Source of the DNA: Echinarachnius parma | Taxonomy: Eukaryota > Echinodermata > Echinoidea > Clypeasteroida > Echinarachniidae | Assembly: GCA_037951105.1 (NCBI GenBank) | Contig: JBAMJV010010009.1 | Location: forward strand, 20,725 to 84,724 | DNA length: 64,000 nt | Reading direction: 5' to 3' | Position numbers and translations under genes: made by a program | In this document: positions 55,701-64,000 of the stretch, piece after piece | Layout: each line of letters opens with the position of its first letter | How positions within the stretch are numbered: position 1 is the first letter of the stretch | Notes under the pieces: generated by a model | Database searches by the model: none | What the model was told of the DNA's origin: nothing | The model's input: only the letters and a program-made list of their open reading frames with translations

Positions 55701-57826
55701 TCCACCTCATCATTCGTCAACTTCTTTGCGAAGCCCATCTGGACCATCTCCTTGATTTGTTTGTCATAAGCCTTTGCGTGCTCAGGATTCTTCAGCAGCC
55801 TCTTCTCCGTTCCACAAAGCATCTTCTCCACTATCGCAATGTTATCTGGAAGTGCTCTAGGATCCTTTTGCCAAGGATAAGGAACTAACCACTGCTTCCC
55901 TATCTTCTGGCATGCCTCCGTGATGACCCTCTGTTCATCCATGTCTTTATCCGGACAGGCCACACCCATAGACTCTGTTGTCCAGAAATCCTGCATGTCA
56001 ACAGGATTTCTAACTACCTGTATGTGCATCACTGTTGCTCCGCTCTGTCCTGGTTTACCGCCAAAAACCACCCAGCCGAGCAGGGTTCGCCGAGCCACAA
56101 GATGTCCTCTTTGCTTTGTCTTGCCATCACCAAGATGGAGTCTTGCGTGATCGACACCTATGAGTAGATCGACTGGTCCATCTCCTCTGTTGAGCATGTC
56201 AAGGCCGAAAATCCTTGTAAGCTCCCGAACTTCAACCGTTGCGATGTTGTCATTGATGACATCTAGTCCAATAGCTTGCACAGCAAACACCCGGCGGTCG
56301 TCCAACGACTCCAGTTTTACCTGGTACCGCTTAGAGTCCACAGTCTCTGTATCACCTCCGACCTTTGTGATCACGATTTGAATCGGATCACCCTTGAGAT
56401 CAAGTCTTTCTGCTAGCTCCCGTCTGATGAGCGTCACCTGAGATCCCGAATCAAGCAAACAGTTCCCGATGACTGCTCCCTTCGGACCACGAACCTTGAC
56501 TGATACAATTGGTAGGAGGGTGTCACTCGATCCAATGCTAGCGATGTCCACCGTACTCTCCTTGTGTTCAGCTGTTGTTGAATGCAACAAGGGATGATGA
56601 AAGGAAGAACAACGATCACACTTCCTCCTTCTCCGACATGTGGTCATGCGATGATCCTTGCTAGCACGCTTCAAACAGCTGAAACAGGCTCTCTTCTCCT
56701 TCATTAGCTCATACCTTTCAGGCTGACTCATCTTTTGGATCTTTTGACACTGATCGATCCAATGATCGTTGGATTTGCAGAGCCAACACTTGAAGTCCGG
56801 TTTACGACCGTCGTTTTCCTTGTCCTCTCTTGCCACTTGATGTACGGAGGCACCCTGCATAGTTCTACTATCTGGCCTCCCGTCCCGAATCGGTGCAGAC
56901 GCCCGGATACGAGTCTGCAACTCCCTACTCATCCACTCCATTAGACACTTCAGAGATGGTGAATTCTGTTGGCGTAACCAAATCTTGCGGTCTTCATTGG
57001 TCAGCTTTCGCTCGATAATCGCCAACATGTGAGAATTGTTCATATCCTCCTCCTTGCCTACTTCCTTGAGGATGTTGTAGCTCCTCCTTACTAATCCGGC
57101 CAGTTCAATGAACCTAGCATCCTCACCGTCTTTCAAGTTCCTGAACTTAGTGATGTCATAGATAACAGCATCTGCGATATTTCTAGCATCACCGTAAATA
57201 ATGTCGAGCTGCTCCCATGCTGCATCATAGTCTGTTCCTACACCTAGAATCAGCTCGAGCGGTTTACCCTGCAGACTAGTGCGCAGAATGGTGATGCAGT
57301 CCCTGTTCTCGTATCTTGACTCGATAAGATGCTTGAAGTCTGATTTGAAGGTCTGGTACTCTCTAACGTCTCCTGAAAAGCGTGGCAGCTTTGGCCTTTC
57401 TTTCTGCACCTTACATGCTGTCGTTCTTCTAGCATCTGTCCTTGAGCTGTCATGCACGCTCTCGTCATCTCTATTCTCTACATAGTCGGCAGCCTTCATC
57501 TTCATCTGCATGAAGGTTTTCATGCAGTTGTCCATCCAGACCTCTTCCGCTTCAAACTCGGCGTCATCCAGAACCTCACAGTAAGCGTCATGCTTGGCCT
57601 GCACATCTTCGTATCTCTTCTGAAGTTCACTGCAGCTCTCGTCTACCTCCTTGCTGGATCTGTCATTGTCCAACAGCTCCTGTAGTGCATTCACACTCCT
57701 TGTGAACTTCCCCTTTGCCGTTCTCCTCTTAACCTTCAGCTCTCCTGTTGTTTCAGGCATCTTGTCCCTCAGATTCCAATCCCGGAAAAACGAAGAAATC
57801 GAATGTATGGATCGGAAAGGGAACAA
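52739..57826 (-). CDS. BEL/Pao Gag-Pol polyprotein
   Basis: 1695 residues with no internal stop. From the N terminus: a Gag-like region (about residues 150-310, FSGDVREYQTFKSDF), a zinc knuckle near 345 (CWLCKSNDHWIDQC) with two further Cys/His blocks, a retroviral-type aspartic protease at about 459 (LLDSGSQVTLI), a reverse transcriptase with FNSSSVYAGHSLN, VCADISKMYH and the catalytic TYMDDICTS near 857, an RNase H-type part (FMTDSMITLSWI), an integrase zinc site (HVHETSHSG...CTKC, near 1327), and the DDE residues in CDYFGPV, LSDNGTQF and HQNGCAESL (about 1400-1512). The C-terminal segment ends with IARVIEVYPGED. It makes the proteins for particle formation, cDNA synthesis and integration. 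The first ATG lies 19 nt inside the LTR; Met23 (MPETTGEL) is an alternative start. Confidence 0.95.
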   Translation of the reverse strand: MFPFRSIHSISSFFRDWNLRDKMPETTGELKVKRRTAKGKFTRSVNALQELLDNDRSSKEVDESCSELQKRYEDVQAKHDAYCEVLDDAEFEAEEVWMDNCMKTFMQMKMKAADYVENRDDESVHDSSRTDARRTTACKVQKERPKLPRFSGDVREYQTFKSDFKHLIESRYENRDCITILRTSLQGKPLELILGVGTDYDAAWEQLDIIYGDARNIADAVIYDITKFRNLKDGEDARFIELAGLVRRSYNILKEVGKEEDMNNSHMLAIIERKLTNEDRKIWLRQQNSPSLKCLMEWMSRELQTRIRASAPIRDGRPDSRTMQGASVHQVAREDKENDGRKPDFKCWLCKSNDHWIDQCQKIQKMSQPERYELMKEKRACFSCLKRASKDHRMTTCRRRRKCDRCSSFHHPLLHSTTAEHKESTVDIASIGSSDTLLPIVSVKVRGPKGAVIGNCLLDSGSQVTLIRRELAERLDLKGDPIQIVITKVGGDTETVDSKRYQVKLESLDDRRVFAVQAIGLDVINDNIATVEVRELTRIFGLDMLNRGDGPVDLLIGVDHARLHLGDGKTKQRGHLVARRTLLGWVVFGGKPGQSGATVMHIQVVRNPVDMQDFWTTESMGVACPDKDMDEQRVITEACQKIGKQWLVPYPWQKDPRALPDNIAIVEKMLCGTEKRLLKNPEHAKAYDKQIKEMVQMGFAKKLTNDEVESYSGPVHYIPHHAVLRPDKKSTPIRIVFNSSSVYAGHSLNDYWMKGADLLNDLFGVILRFRQKSIAVCADISKMYHRVLIPESDQQVHRFLWRDLQVDRKPDVYVMKVVTFGDKPAAAMAQTALRLTAEEGRTQFPEAADVLKRDTYMDDICTSTDTREEAQVVTENIDKVLADGGFKVKGWSSNTQLREAKGGEEIEKTLMENLAEEKVLGVFWDRKKDEFSYRVKIENFLDKTLTKRIILSQIARIFDPIGYTAPFVIRAKIGLQKLWEAGYDWDAVLPEECQVEWKRFFQEMEELKEVTFERCLTPKDAIGKPLLCIFSDASMDAFGSCAYLRWETEDGDYKTRFVAAKSRVAPLKPLTVPRLELQAAVLASRLYKTIMEELTIELDDVVFMTDSMITLSWIRKRARNFKTFVATRIGEIQSNTDPNKWRHISGEVNPADVLSRGLKASELQGSWQHGPDFLHQSKEDWLEEVKVATSLPDVEKERRHEKMVLVVSQSHDVIDYERFSSWRKLVRVAALVLKFVKKLKSRRNQKKEPSEGLTPADLEEGEMYVIRNSQKTLKARMEKGEFKFLSPFVDDCRIMRVGGRIDRAIASFEQKHPALLPYGHRVSMLITRHVHETSHSGVAATTAKIRLQYWILQGHKLAKTVKFRCTKCRAFQHKTETQEMAELPKERLAPNTPPFHFTSCDYFGPVTVRVGRNKTSKYYGVIFTCLNTRAVHLELAVDCSTMEFMQVLRRFFAIRGQPVMILSDNGTQFVGAERELRKMTDGLSNEELKEFCANKGTTWKFVTPGAPHQNGCAESLVKSCKHALKKAIGEQVSSPFELYTCLLEVANLVNQRPIGRIPTDPDDGSYISPNDMLLGRASGNVAQGPFLETRNPRHRVELVQRIVDSFWQRWTKDVLPLLTPRRKWNSDRRNVRIDDIVMLADSNAVRSKWTIARVIEVYPGEDDKVRNVKVKTMNSEYRRPVTKIAVIYPAEGYED

Positions 57827-59584
57827 GCCGAGATGAGTCCCGTTTAGAATTGAGATAGGTTAACACTGTTGGTAAACTTTGTGGAAATTCCCAACGGTGT
57901 AGGTTTTATTCGATCTGTAAATACAAAACGTAATGCACAGAAAATAACAAACTTTGAGTTATTTCGTTCATGAGTTTACAAATATAAGCTTTTCATTCTT
58001 AATAAATTATTATACAAGTACACTTCTACGTCTGACCTGTTTTGTTATTTCTTGTAAACACAATCGATTCAGAAGTAAGACAAATAAATTTAGCGTTTAT
58101 TTTCTTTTACAAGTAAATCTTAAAACAATTAATTCCTGTGATCGATTCAAAGTTGACATCGATCATAAACAATTAATTCATGTGATCGATTTAAAGTTGA
58201 CATCGATCAATAATATAATGTATGATCGATTAACTCATCTGATCGATACAAACTTTACATCTCAAAATACTATCGAAAAAGGATCAATCGATCACTCAAG
58301 CTTTATCTTCAGAATCGATTGTTCAATCTCTACTAATATTCAACTTGATATTTATTAATTTTTACTGAAAAACCTAAATATCAGACATATTTCAGCCTAA
58401 TGAAATCCATAACGTAATATACTTAATAAGTAGTCAAACTGTAATAGTTAAACCAATCCTGGAAATATTGTCCAAGTGTAGCAGACAAAATTGCATATTA
58501 AATACTTGTCTAACCTTCACACAAATATCTATGCACAATATTCAATGTACAATCAACTTTAGCCAAGTTAATTCTCTGACATGTTCTTTTACAGTTACTA
58601 ATGGAAAACCCCTAGCTGAAATCAAGCGACAATAATTCGCATTACGCAAAGCAGTAATATCAAAAGTTGATCAAATGTAAAACTGAATTTAATACTTTGT
58701 TTTCTTTGACTCAAAGCACTTATTTTTAAATGCAAATTCTACAAAATACAAGATTCTTCTTAGAGATTATTTATCCCAAAAATCATAGCCAAATAATCCC
58801 ACAACTGCCAATTCTGGGCTAAATGTCATACTTTCATCTTTAAACCCCCACATGCATCACAACTAGCCAAATGCACCTTTCACGTTAATCATGCATGACA
58901 GTGCCAAATATAAACATCAAAATTCTATTTTAGTTTAAAGCAACTTTCAGAAACTGTTCATAATCGATCACATAGAATACAAAATCATCTAATTTTGGAG
59001 AGAATTTCTAACTTATAAATTCACTATTATCAACTTCTCAAAATGAGCCATATTGTGAAATCTTGACATTATTTAAGTATTTATAGAAATGTTCCTTCAA
59101 AATTCTTTATCATCTAAACATAAATTGGCAACACAATTTGCGTGTTGGCAACACCAAAATTATGGACGTAAAATATCTTAGCTAACTTCAGCATATTTTC
59201 ACGTGTACATTCAACTCATCTTTTTGCCTATATTTTTCACCATAATCTTCCTTTGCGAAAACACATCATTCACACATTATCTAAAACAAGATATAATTGA
59301 TCTATTTAACTTACTTCTGTGACGGGATACAAATAAACCTGCTGAACATGCCGAAATGACTGACCCACTTCGTACACCGTCATCACCGTGCGAGCGTGAA
59401 CATAAGAGTGACAATGAGAGACGTTGTATTTTTCCCAACTCGGAGAATCTTCTATGGTGTCTTTAAGATAACAAAAATTAAAACATACAAATACTACCGT
59501 ATATCTAATAACGAACTACCAGAAATTACCAGGAAAAATCCTTCTTTTCGTAATTTTGCAAAACTCAAATTCGCTACCAAAACA
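57808..59584 (-). repeat. BEL/Pao LTR (5' LTR on the minus strand)
   Basis: The same length as the other LTR. It should hold the promoter for the antisense polyprotein. Its outer edge lies 31 bp upstream of the EGF exon at 59616. Differences from the other LTR include AATAATATAATG for AATATATAATG and one missing A in GCTGAACATG. Confidence 0.9.
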
Positions 59585-59615
59585 AATACTATATTGTCAT
59601 ATATTGTATTCTCAG

Positions 59616-59723
59616 ATGAATGCGCTGGTAACCCCTGTGAACACGGGAACTGCACCGATGGCCAGGACAGTTTCTCCTGTGACTGCGATCATGGATGGAC
59701 CGGTGATATCTGTAACATCAGTG
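59616..59723 (+). CDS. EGF-like domain 2 (single exon)
   Basis: Acceptor ATTGTATTCTCAG; donor AGTG|GTAATG; 108 nt, phase 1 to 1. With the preceding G the exon begins DECAGNPCEHGNC and ends CDCDHGWTGDIC. The six Cys have the same spacing as EGF 1. The DEC start resembles calcium-binding EGF domains, but the downstream D/N-x4-F/Y consensus is only partly met. The acceptor keeps just 26 bp of its original intron upstream because the BEL element landed there. Confidence 0.9.
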
Positions 59724-59783
59724 GTAATGCAACAGTAATTTCTCAAACACATCGTTAAGAAATGATGCTGCTAATTCTTGATA

Positions 59784-60331
59784 CTGGTTTTCAACCTGCC
59801 AGGTGAACACAAATTGAAACTTTACGCATGAGTGAACACATTTGTTTTTCTCTTCCAATGTGAAAAAGTAAAAATTGCAAAAATGGACAGTCTGCCATTG
59901 ATGTGTAAATGCCCTTCCACAAAAAAATGGAAACAAAAAATCACACTTACACAATGGGTTTATCTTTGTATGAGAGACAAAATTTAACTGCATTGTTGAG
60001 CATTCGCTCTCTCTCTCTCTATTTCCACACAAAATAATTAAAAAGAGACCTGGGTCGGTACCTGACCGAGGAGTGGAGAAACCTACCACAGGAGAGATGT
60101 CCAGCATGTTTAACAGTTATGGTGGCCCAACAAGATATTGACTTTAAATAAACACTGCAATGAACCATGCAAACCTTTATCGTGTTTTGTTTAACTTTTC
60201 TGTGCAATATGACTTGTTATATTTTTTGTGCAATTTTGCATTTTTTACTTTTGCACCTTGGAACAGACAAATTAATGTATTCACTCATGCGTAAAGTTTC
60301 AATTTGTATTCATCTACCAGGTTGAAAAACG
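59784..60331. mobile_element. MITE-like element with about 50 bp inverted ends
   Basis: GTTTTCAACCTGCCAGGTGA, then CACAAATTGAAACTTTACGC and ATGAGTGAA, are repeated inverted at about 60275-60331 (ACTCATGCGTAAAGTTTCAA, TTTGTATTCATCTACCAGGT, TGAAAA). Arms continue weakly inward. The interior has a (CT)n run and no coding frame. Superfamily not determined. Confidence 0.65.
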
Positions 60332-62116
60332 ATTAAATATCCTTCAATTTGATCTATAATTTATTTGTTTTTTATAAAATCTTGTATGAAAAATATGAAC
60401 TTGAAAAGGTGTTTACTTTCTTTTTTTGCTGAGTGTATTACAAATTATATCTAGCATGCGTTAAAAGAAGAGCATACTGGCGAAATCCACTGCTTTGATA
60501 ATCAAATCATAAATTTAGATAACCATATCATACTAATGCGAACGTAAGAACATTTAACCAGTCTCATATTAGATTTGTTTAACATAACAGGTCAACGAGT
60601 GATGGTACGATCACTGAAAATGCATTGCGTTACAACAGCCTTACTATAAACGTTTCTCCGAAAATCCAGCGTACGTTAAAGGCAATTCAGACCGGTATAT
60701 CAGACGCGCGAATTCATATTGCGCACTTTTACGCACGGTACGTAATCCCCATTTGCTCAGTTATTAGTAGCGATCGCACACTGTCCCAGCTCACGAACGA
60801 CCGAGTCGAAATGCATCGAAAATAGTCGCGTTCGGAATGTATGTTATACCAAGGAGGTACTCCTTGTACTAGTCGAATCATGGACGAATGGAGATCCATC
60901 AGAGATTTTTACGAGCGAAAGTATTACGCAATACGCTCAACCGAACCCGACATCACAGTGCCGCTGCGATCTTATCAGCGCTGTATTGCCTCGGGTTACA
61001 GCTCGAGCGCTTCGACTACCTCCTTGGTTATACACATTATAGGATAAATCACCGCTGCGCTGCATGCATGAATGCATGCATAGCGTATACACTGCATTGC
61101 ACTGCGAGTGCGACTACACGTATCGCACAATGTACAGTGTGTGCTGCATGCAATTTCATATGAAGGCCCTTGTTCAGATATTCCGAAGCACCGCCCTAGA
61201 TCAATCCAACACACATCGTGAGTTCCCTCGGGAGATTACGGTGGAGTGCGAGTTGGATTTTGCTGACTTCCAATTTTAACCCACGCATATTTGCATTTAA
61301 TGTGCTAATAAAGTATAAACAATACATGCACATTAATTACTAATTTTGTACATAGTTCCTCGCTTAACAAATCATTTAAAAACTAAAACTAATAATCAAA
61401 CACTAACGTCAAGATTGCCTAAAATGTGGTGCTAGATTTTGATGAAATCTGTATCAAGTACGGCAAAAATCGAACGTGCCCTCCACAGGCCACCGTTTAT
61501 TGGGCACACGCACTAAATAGCATTACACCTGAGCAGATAGTAATTTAACTCGTTTACTTCGCAATTTTTAGTGGATCTATTGACCTTACAATCGAGATTC
61601 CTTTCACAAAACGAAAGGAGTGACGGTGGACAGTCGACATGTCCGAAACGTTGAGCCCCTCCTACCACAAATCCCTCGCATTACTATAACCATAGACATA
61701 TGGTCAGCGCTGTCCGAAAATTATAATCATTATATAGCTTTTTTAAGAACAAAAGAGAAATTCGGAAAATCCAAAATCGTAATACGAACACGCCGAGCTA
61801 TATGGGATCCGCTAGGGATCTAAACAGGTTTTGTGGTTTGTGTGGATGCTAATAGATCCGTGTATTATGGTTCAATGCAGAAACGTAACTTGAAAGTTAA
61901 TTCACACTGCCAAAATTTGGCCAGAATATCCCAGTCTGTTCGCCGTTTGCCCTAGGTATAAGTACTTGTGACTACATGCTCGATCAGTTCCTGTGTACCG
62001 CGGTTGCTATTTGCTTTGAACGCGATGATCATGTGCGGATACATTGAATCGATATAGTTTTCATTTCCTTGCTAAAATAGTGAATTTCAAAGCAGTGTTG
62101 GTCAAATGCTCAACGT
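60332..62116. other. Intron, mostly unrecognised, GC-richer middle
   Basis: The sequence CTTTCTTTTTTTGCTGAGTG at about 60416-60436 resembles a Tc1/mariner terminus but no matching left end was found. The part 60600-61270 is less AT-rich and has several short palindromes (GCATGCATGAATGCATGC, 61061-61079). Its short frames (60625, 60841, 60888, 61620) have no recognised domain and no convincing splice sites. Confidence 0.35.
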
Positions 62117-62119
62117 TAA

Positions 62120-62218
62120 AGGGATAGTTTAGTTTTGGTTAAGAGGGCGCTTAAAAAAATAATTTATTTGTGAGGTAATGAAAAACCAAGTAAAATGTAA
62201 GAGCACGTAGTTTTAAAG
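62120..62218. repeat. TTAA MITE, 'GATAGTTGAG' family, truncated left end
   Basis: TTAA (62116-62119) then AGGGATAGTTTAGTTTTGGT and the family interior up to GTAAGAGCACGTAG. The right half is missing. Confidence 0.65.
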
Positions 62219-62370
62219 GTAAACATAATTTGATTTAACATGTTTATATATCATAACGGTTTTGGCATTACTTTGTCGGAATCGACCAAACTCACTTGCA
62301 TTTCCAGTGGTTCGTTCATGATTGGTTGATATCCTCTTACATATATATATATATATGACCCTTTTTTTAT

Positions 62371-63250
62371 TCTCCTTGTTATCCAGATTTTTTCTCTCCA
62401 TAGTGTAATTATTTAAAACGATGTATTTTCCTAATCAATACATTTCAAATGCGTAAACGAGGTTTGATTAAATAAATATATTTAAGAAGGTCAATTTGTT
62501 TGATTTAATATGAAAAACCCCAGGGGACCATTTTAACTATAAGAACACTATAATGACTATGATTATAAAGCAGTTAGCATATTGCATTTTTTGTAGCATT
62601 ATTCGGGCAAATGATAAATCACAGATGTTGAGATATTATGTATGAATTGATGTGCAATCTATTACGCACTCTACGGTATAATAGGATTTTGAAGCCACAC
62701 ATTAGACAGCGAATGATTATTGTTTGTGTAGTAGTACAGTGACACATGGCGTAAATGTTTTCAAATTATACGTTGTTGATGTACTGATGTTTAATTTTTT
62801 TTTCCTATTATCATGAGTATAGGTTTTTTTTCGTTAATACAGTAATGACAATTTTCGTACTATTACAAAAACAACTTGATGTCTTGTGGTGTGTGTTTTT
62901 AATAGGTTTTCCACTTGGACTCGAGTCTCATGCCATCCCCGATTCGAGTCTAACCGCGTCGAGCGAGTATACTACGCAATGTGGAGCCAGGTGGGGACGG
63001 TTAAATGTGGCTGCTTCTATTGAAGGATTTGGAGCCTGGGCCGCAGGCACTAGTGACGCTAACCAATGGATCCAGGTTAGATTATGTATACTAATTTAAA
63101 TAAGCATCGACAGGAAACATGTACCATATGTGTAAAGATTTAAGCATAATTAGTATGCATGGTACTTGTAAATATATATTAAAAGTGCTCCAACGTACTG
63201 TGTGCAGTAGATGCTACTGAAGCATCGACATGTATTTTTTGTAACAATTA
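62371..63250 (+). repeat. Duplicated discoidin module with intron flanks, copy B
   Basis: Paralogue of 40133-41640. It lacks the fold-back MITE of copy A, which shows the original TTAA site. Its right side is cut by a LINE tail at 63259. Confidence 0.8.
62906..63075 (+). CDS. F5/8C module B, exon 1 (start of a second discoidin domain)
   Basis: Acceptor TTTTTAATAG; donor CAG|GTTAGA; 170 nt, phase 1 to 0. Joined to the previous exon's G it encodes GFPLGLESHAIPDSS, then LTASSEYTTQCGARWGRLN, VAASIEGFGAWAAG and SDANQWIQ, the standard first third of a discoidin domain ending in W-IQ before the V-DLG exon. The frame is clean. The Cys that usually opens the domain is replaced (GF). Remaining exons should lie beyond 64000. 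Confidence 0.9.
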
Positions 63251-63258
63251 TCGCAAGT

Positions 63259-64000
63259 TTTTATTTTATTTTATTTAATTTTATTTCCACAATTCATTTA
63301 AACAACAACAAAATATGACAATTGGTATAATAGTATACATAATATCATAATAAAGTAACATAGTAAACAATCATAGAACACACAAACATCAACATGAATG
63401 AATGGAGGAATCAACAAAAGTTTTTAAAACCCGACGTAGACACCTGGTCTATAGTCAGGGCTAGCAAAAGACAACCACAACACAAAATACGTATACTAAT
63501 CTAAAACATCTACATACAATATACACTAAATACATCAACACATAACCTGTCGAAATGCTATTATAAATACAAGAATCTACAGGGACTTCAATTAACAATC
63601 ATAAAACACACAAACATCAAAATGAATAAATGGAGGAATCAAAACAAGTTTTAAAAACAAAAATATAAAATTGATCCCTAAAAAGAACACGACCTAGACA
63701 CCCGGTCTAGTCGTTGCTAACAAAAGACAACAACAACAAAACGTATTATAATATAAAACTCTACATACAATATACACTAAATACAACAACACATAACCTG
63801 TCGAAATGCTATTATACATGCACACAAATCTACAGGGACTTAAATAATCTTATAGTTTAAATTTAAAGAGTTTTGCCTTTTTTTTAAATTTCATATGGCA
63901 AAGAGTTCCATAATAATGGTCCAGTATAAATACTATTCATACTAGAAATTGTTGAACGGCCATAGTTTGAGCGATAATAAATTTTAGTCCTTGTATTATA
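63259..64000 (-). mobile_element. Minus-strand LINE 3' part, running off the window
   Basis: The 3' end is the TTTTATTTTATTTAATTTTA stretch at 63259-63290 on the plus strand. Two direct units of about 230-250 bp follow (landmark AACAATCATA(G/A)AACACACAAA at about 63366 and 63594). The protein end is at 63884-64000. The LINE lies in the intron downstream of the last exon in view. Confidence 0.7.
63884..64000 (-). CDS. C-terminal end of a Jockey/CR1-superfamily LINE ORF2 (partial)
   Basis: On the minus strand 38 codons are open to the window edge: YNTRTKIYYRSNYGRSTISS, then MNSIYTGPLLWNSLPYEI and stop (TAA at 63884-63886). The Y-N-T-R start and GP-x2-WN-x-LP pattern match the same C-terminal region of the LINE at 12343 (YNTRNS..., FSGPKFWNNL). 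The rest lies outside the window. Confidence 0.75.
   Translation of the reverse strand, partial: YNTRTKIYYRSNYGRSTISSMNSIYTGPLLWNSLPYEI

Larger units (their letters stand above)
50812..59584 (-). mobile_element. BEL/Pao LTR retrotransposon, apparently complete
   Basis: LTR to LTR 8773 bp in antisense orientation to the host gene. Both LTRs are 1777 bp and differ at about eight positions by eye. The 5 bp AATAC is repeated directly outside (50807-50811 and 59585-59589), the usual duplication size for BEL/Pao. One uninterrupted 1695-codon frame lies between the LTRs. On the minus strand a polypurine stretch, GGGTGGGGAGGA, precedes the 3' LTR (52589-52600). A standard TGG primer site directly after the 5' LTR was not seen. 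The high LTR identity means a recent insertion. Confidence 0.95.

Noticed and set aside
52782-57836. Plus-strand open frames of 60-116 codons
   Set aside because: They lie opposite the BEL polyprotein and are shadows of its codon structure.
60600-61823. A host exon cluster in the GC-richer part of the last intron
   Set aside because: The frames are short, lack recognisable domains, and do not have paired acceptor and donor sites in matching phases.
1-64000. CRISPR arrays, operons, phage or bacterial genes
   Set aside because: No regularly spaced repeats, bacterial ribosome sites or prokaryotic gene clusters were seen; the spliced exons and retrotransposons show animal nuclear DNA.

Overview
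The window is invertebrate nuclear DNA. It is AT-rich, has spliced exons with GT/AG borders, and is dominated by transposable elements. The mix (BEL/Pao and a Gypsy-type solo LTR, a Penelope-like element, three unrelated LINE lineages, many TTAA-flanked MITEs) together with F5/8C and EGF modules suggests a marine animal such as an echinoderm or another invertebrate deuterostome. No host housekeeping gene is present to fix the species, so this is inference. No operon, CRISPR array, rRNA or intact tRNA gene was seen.

Left part (1 to about 28,600): no convincing host exon. It holds decayed LINE pieces (2548-2790, 9370-11560), a minus-strand LINE tail with a restriction-like endonuclease (about 6010-7853), an almost complete Jockey/CR1-superfamily LINE (about 11,770-16,160), and an L1/Tx1-type LINE (about 22,516-26,718). 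A direct segmental duplication links 3715-5520 with 16,218-19,490. A DNA transposon with matching ends (21,057-22,515) and a 1.4 kb fold-back element (26,884-28,315) follow.

Right part (about 29,767 to 64,000): one plus-strand gene. A signal-peptide exon lies in a 2.7 kb near-identical tandem duplication (30,263 and 32,982). It is followed by three exons that form one F5/8 type C (discoidin) domain (41,247, 43,399, 44,071), two single-exon EGF domains (48,329, 59,616), and the first exon of a second F5/8C domain (62,906), which continues beyond the window. Exon phases are consistent throughout (1 / 0 / 0 / 1 / 1 / 1 / 0), so the product would be a secreted or surface adhesion or lectin-like protein. 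The first discoidin module carries paired compensating indels and an in-frame stop, so it is decayed or mis-sequenced.

The gene's introns are full of insertions. An apparently intact BEL/Pao element with identical-length 1777 bp LTRs and a 5 bp target duplication (50,812-59,584) ends 31 bp before the second EGF exon. A Penelope-like element (46,165-48,300) contains a solo LTR and ends with a hammerhead-like fold. Palindromic TTAA MITEs and a 36,000-39,000 minus-strand LINE are also present. Because several copies are paralogous, some insertions can be compared directly with their own empty sites inside this window.
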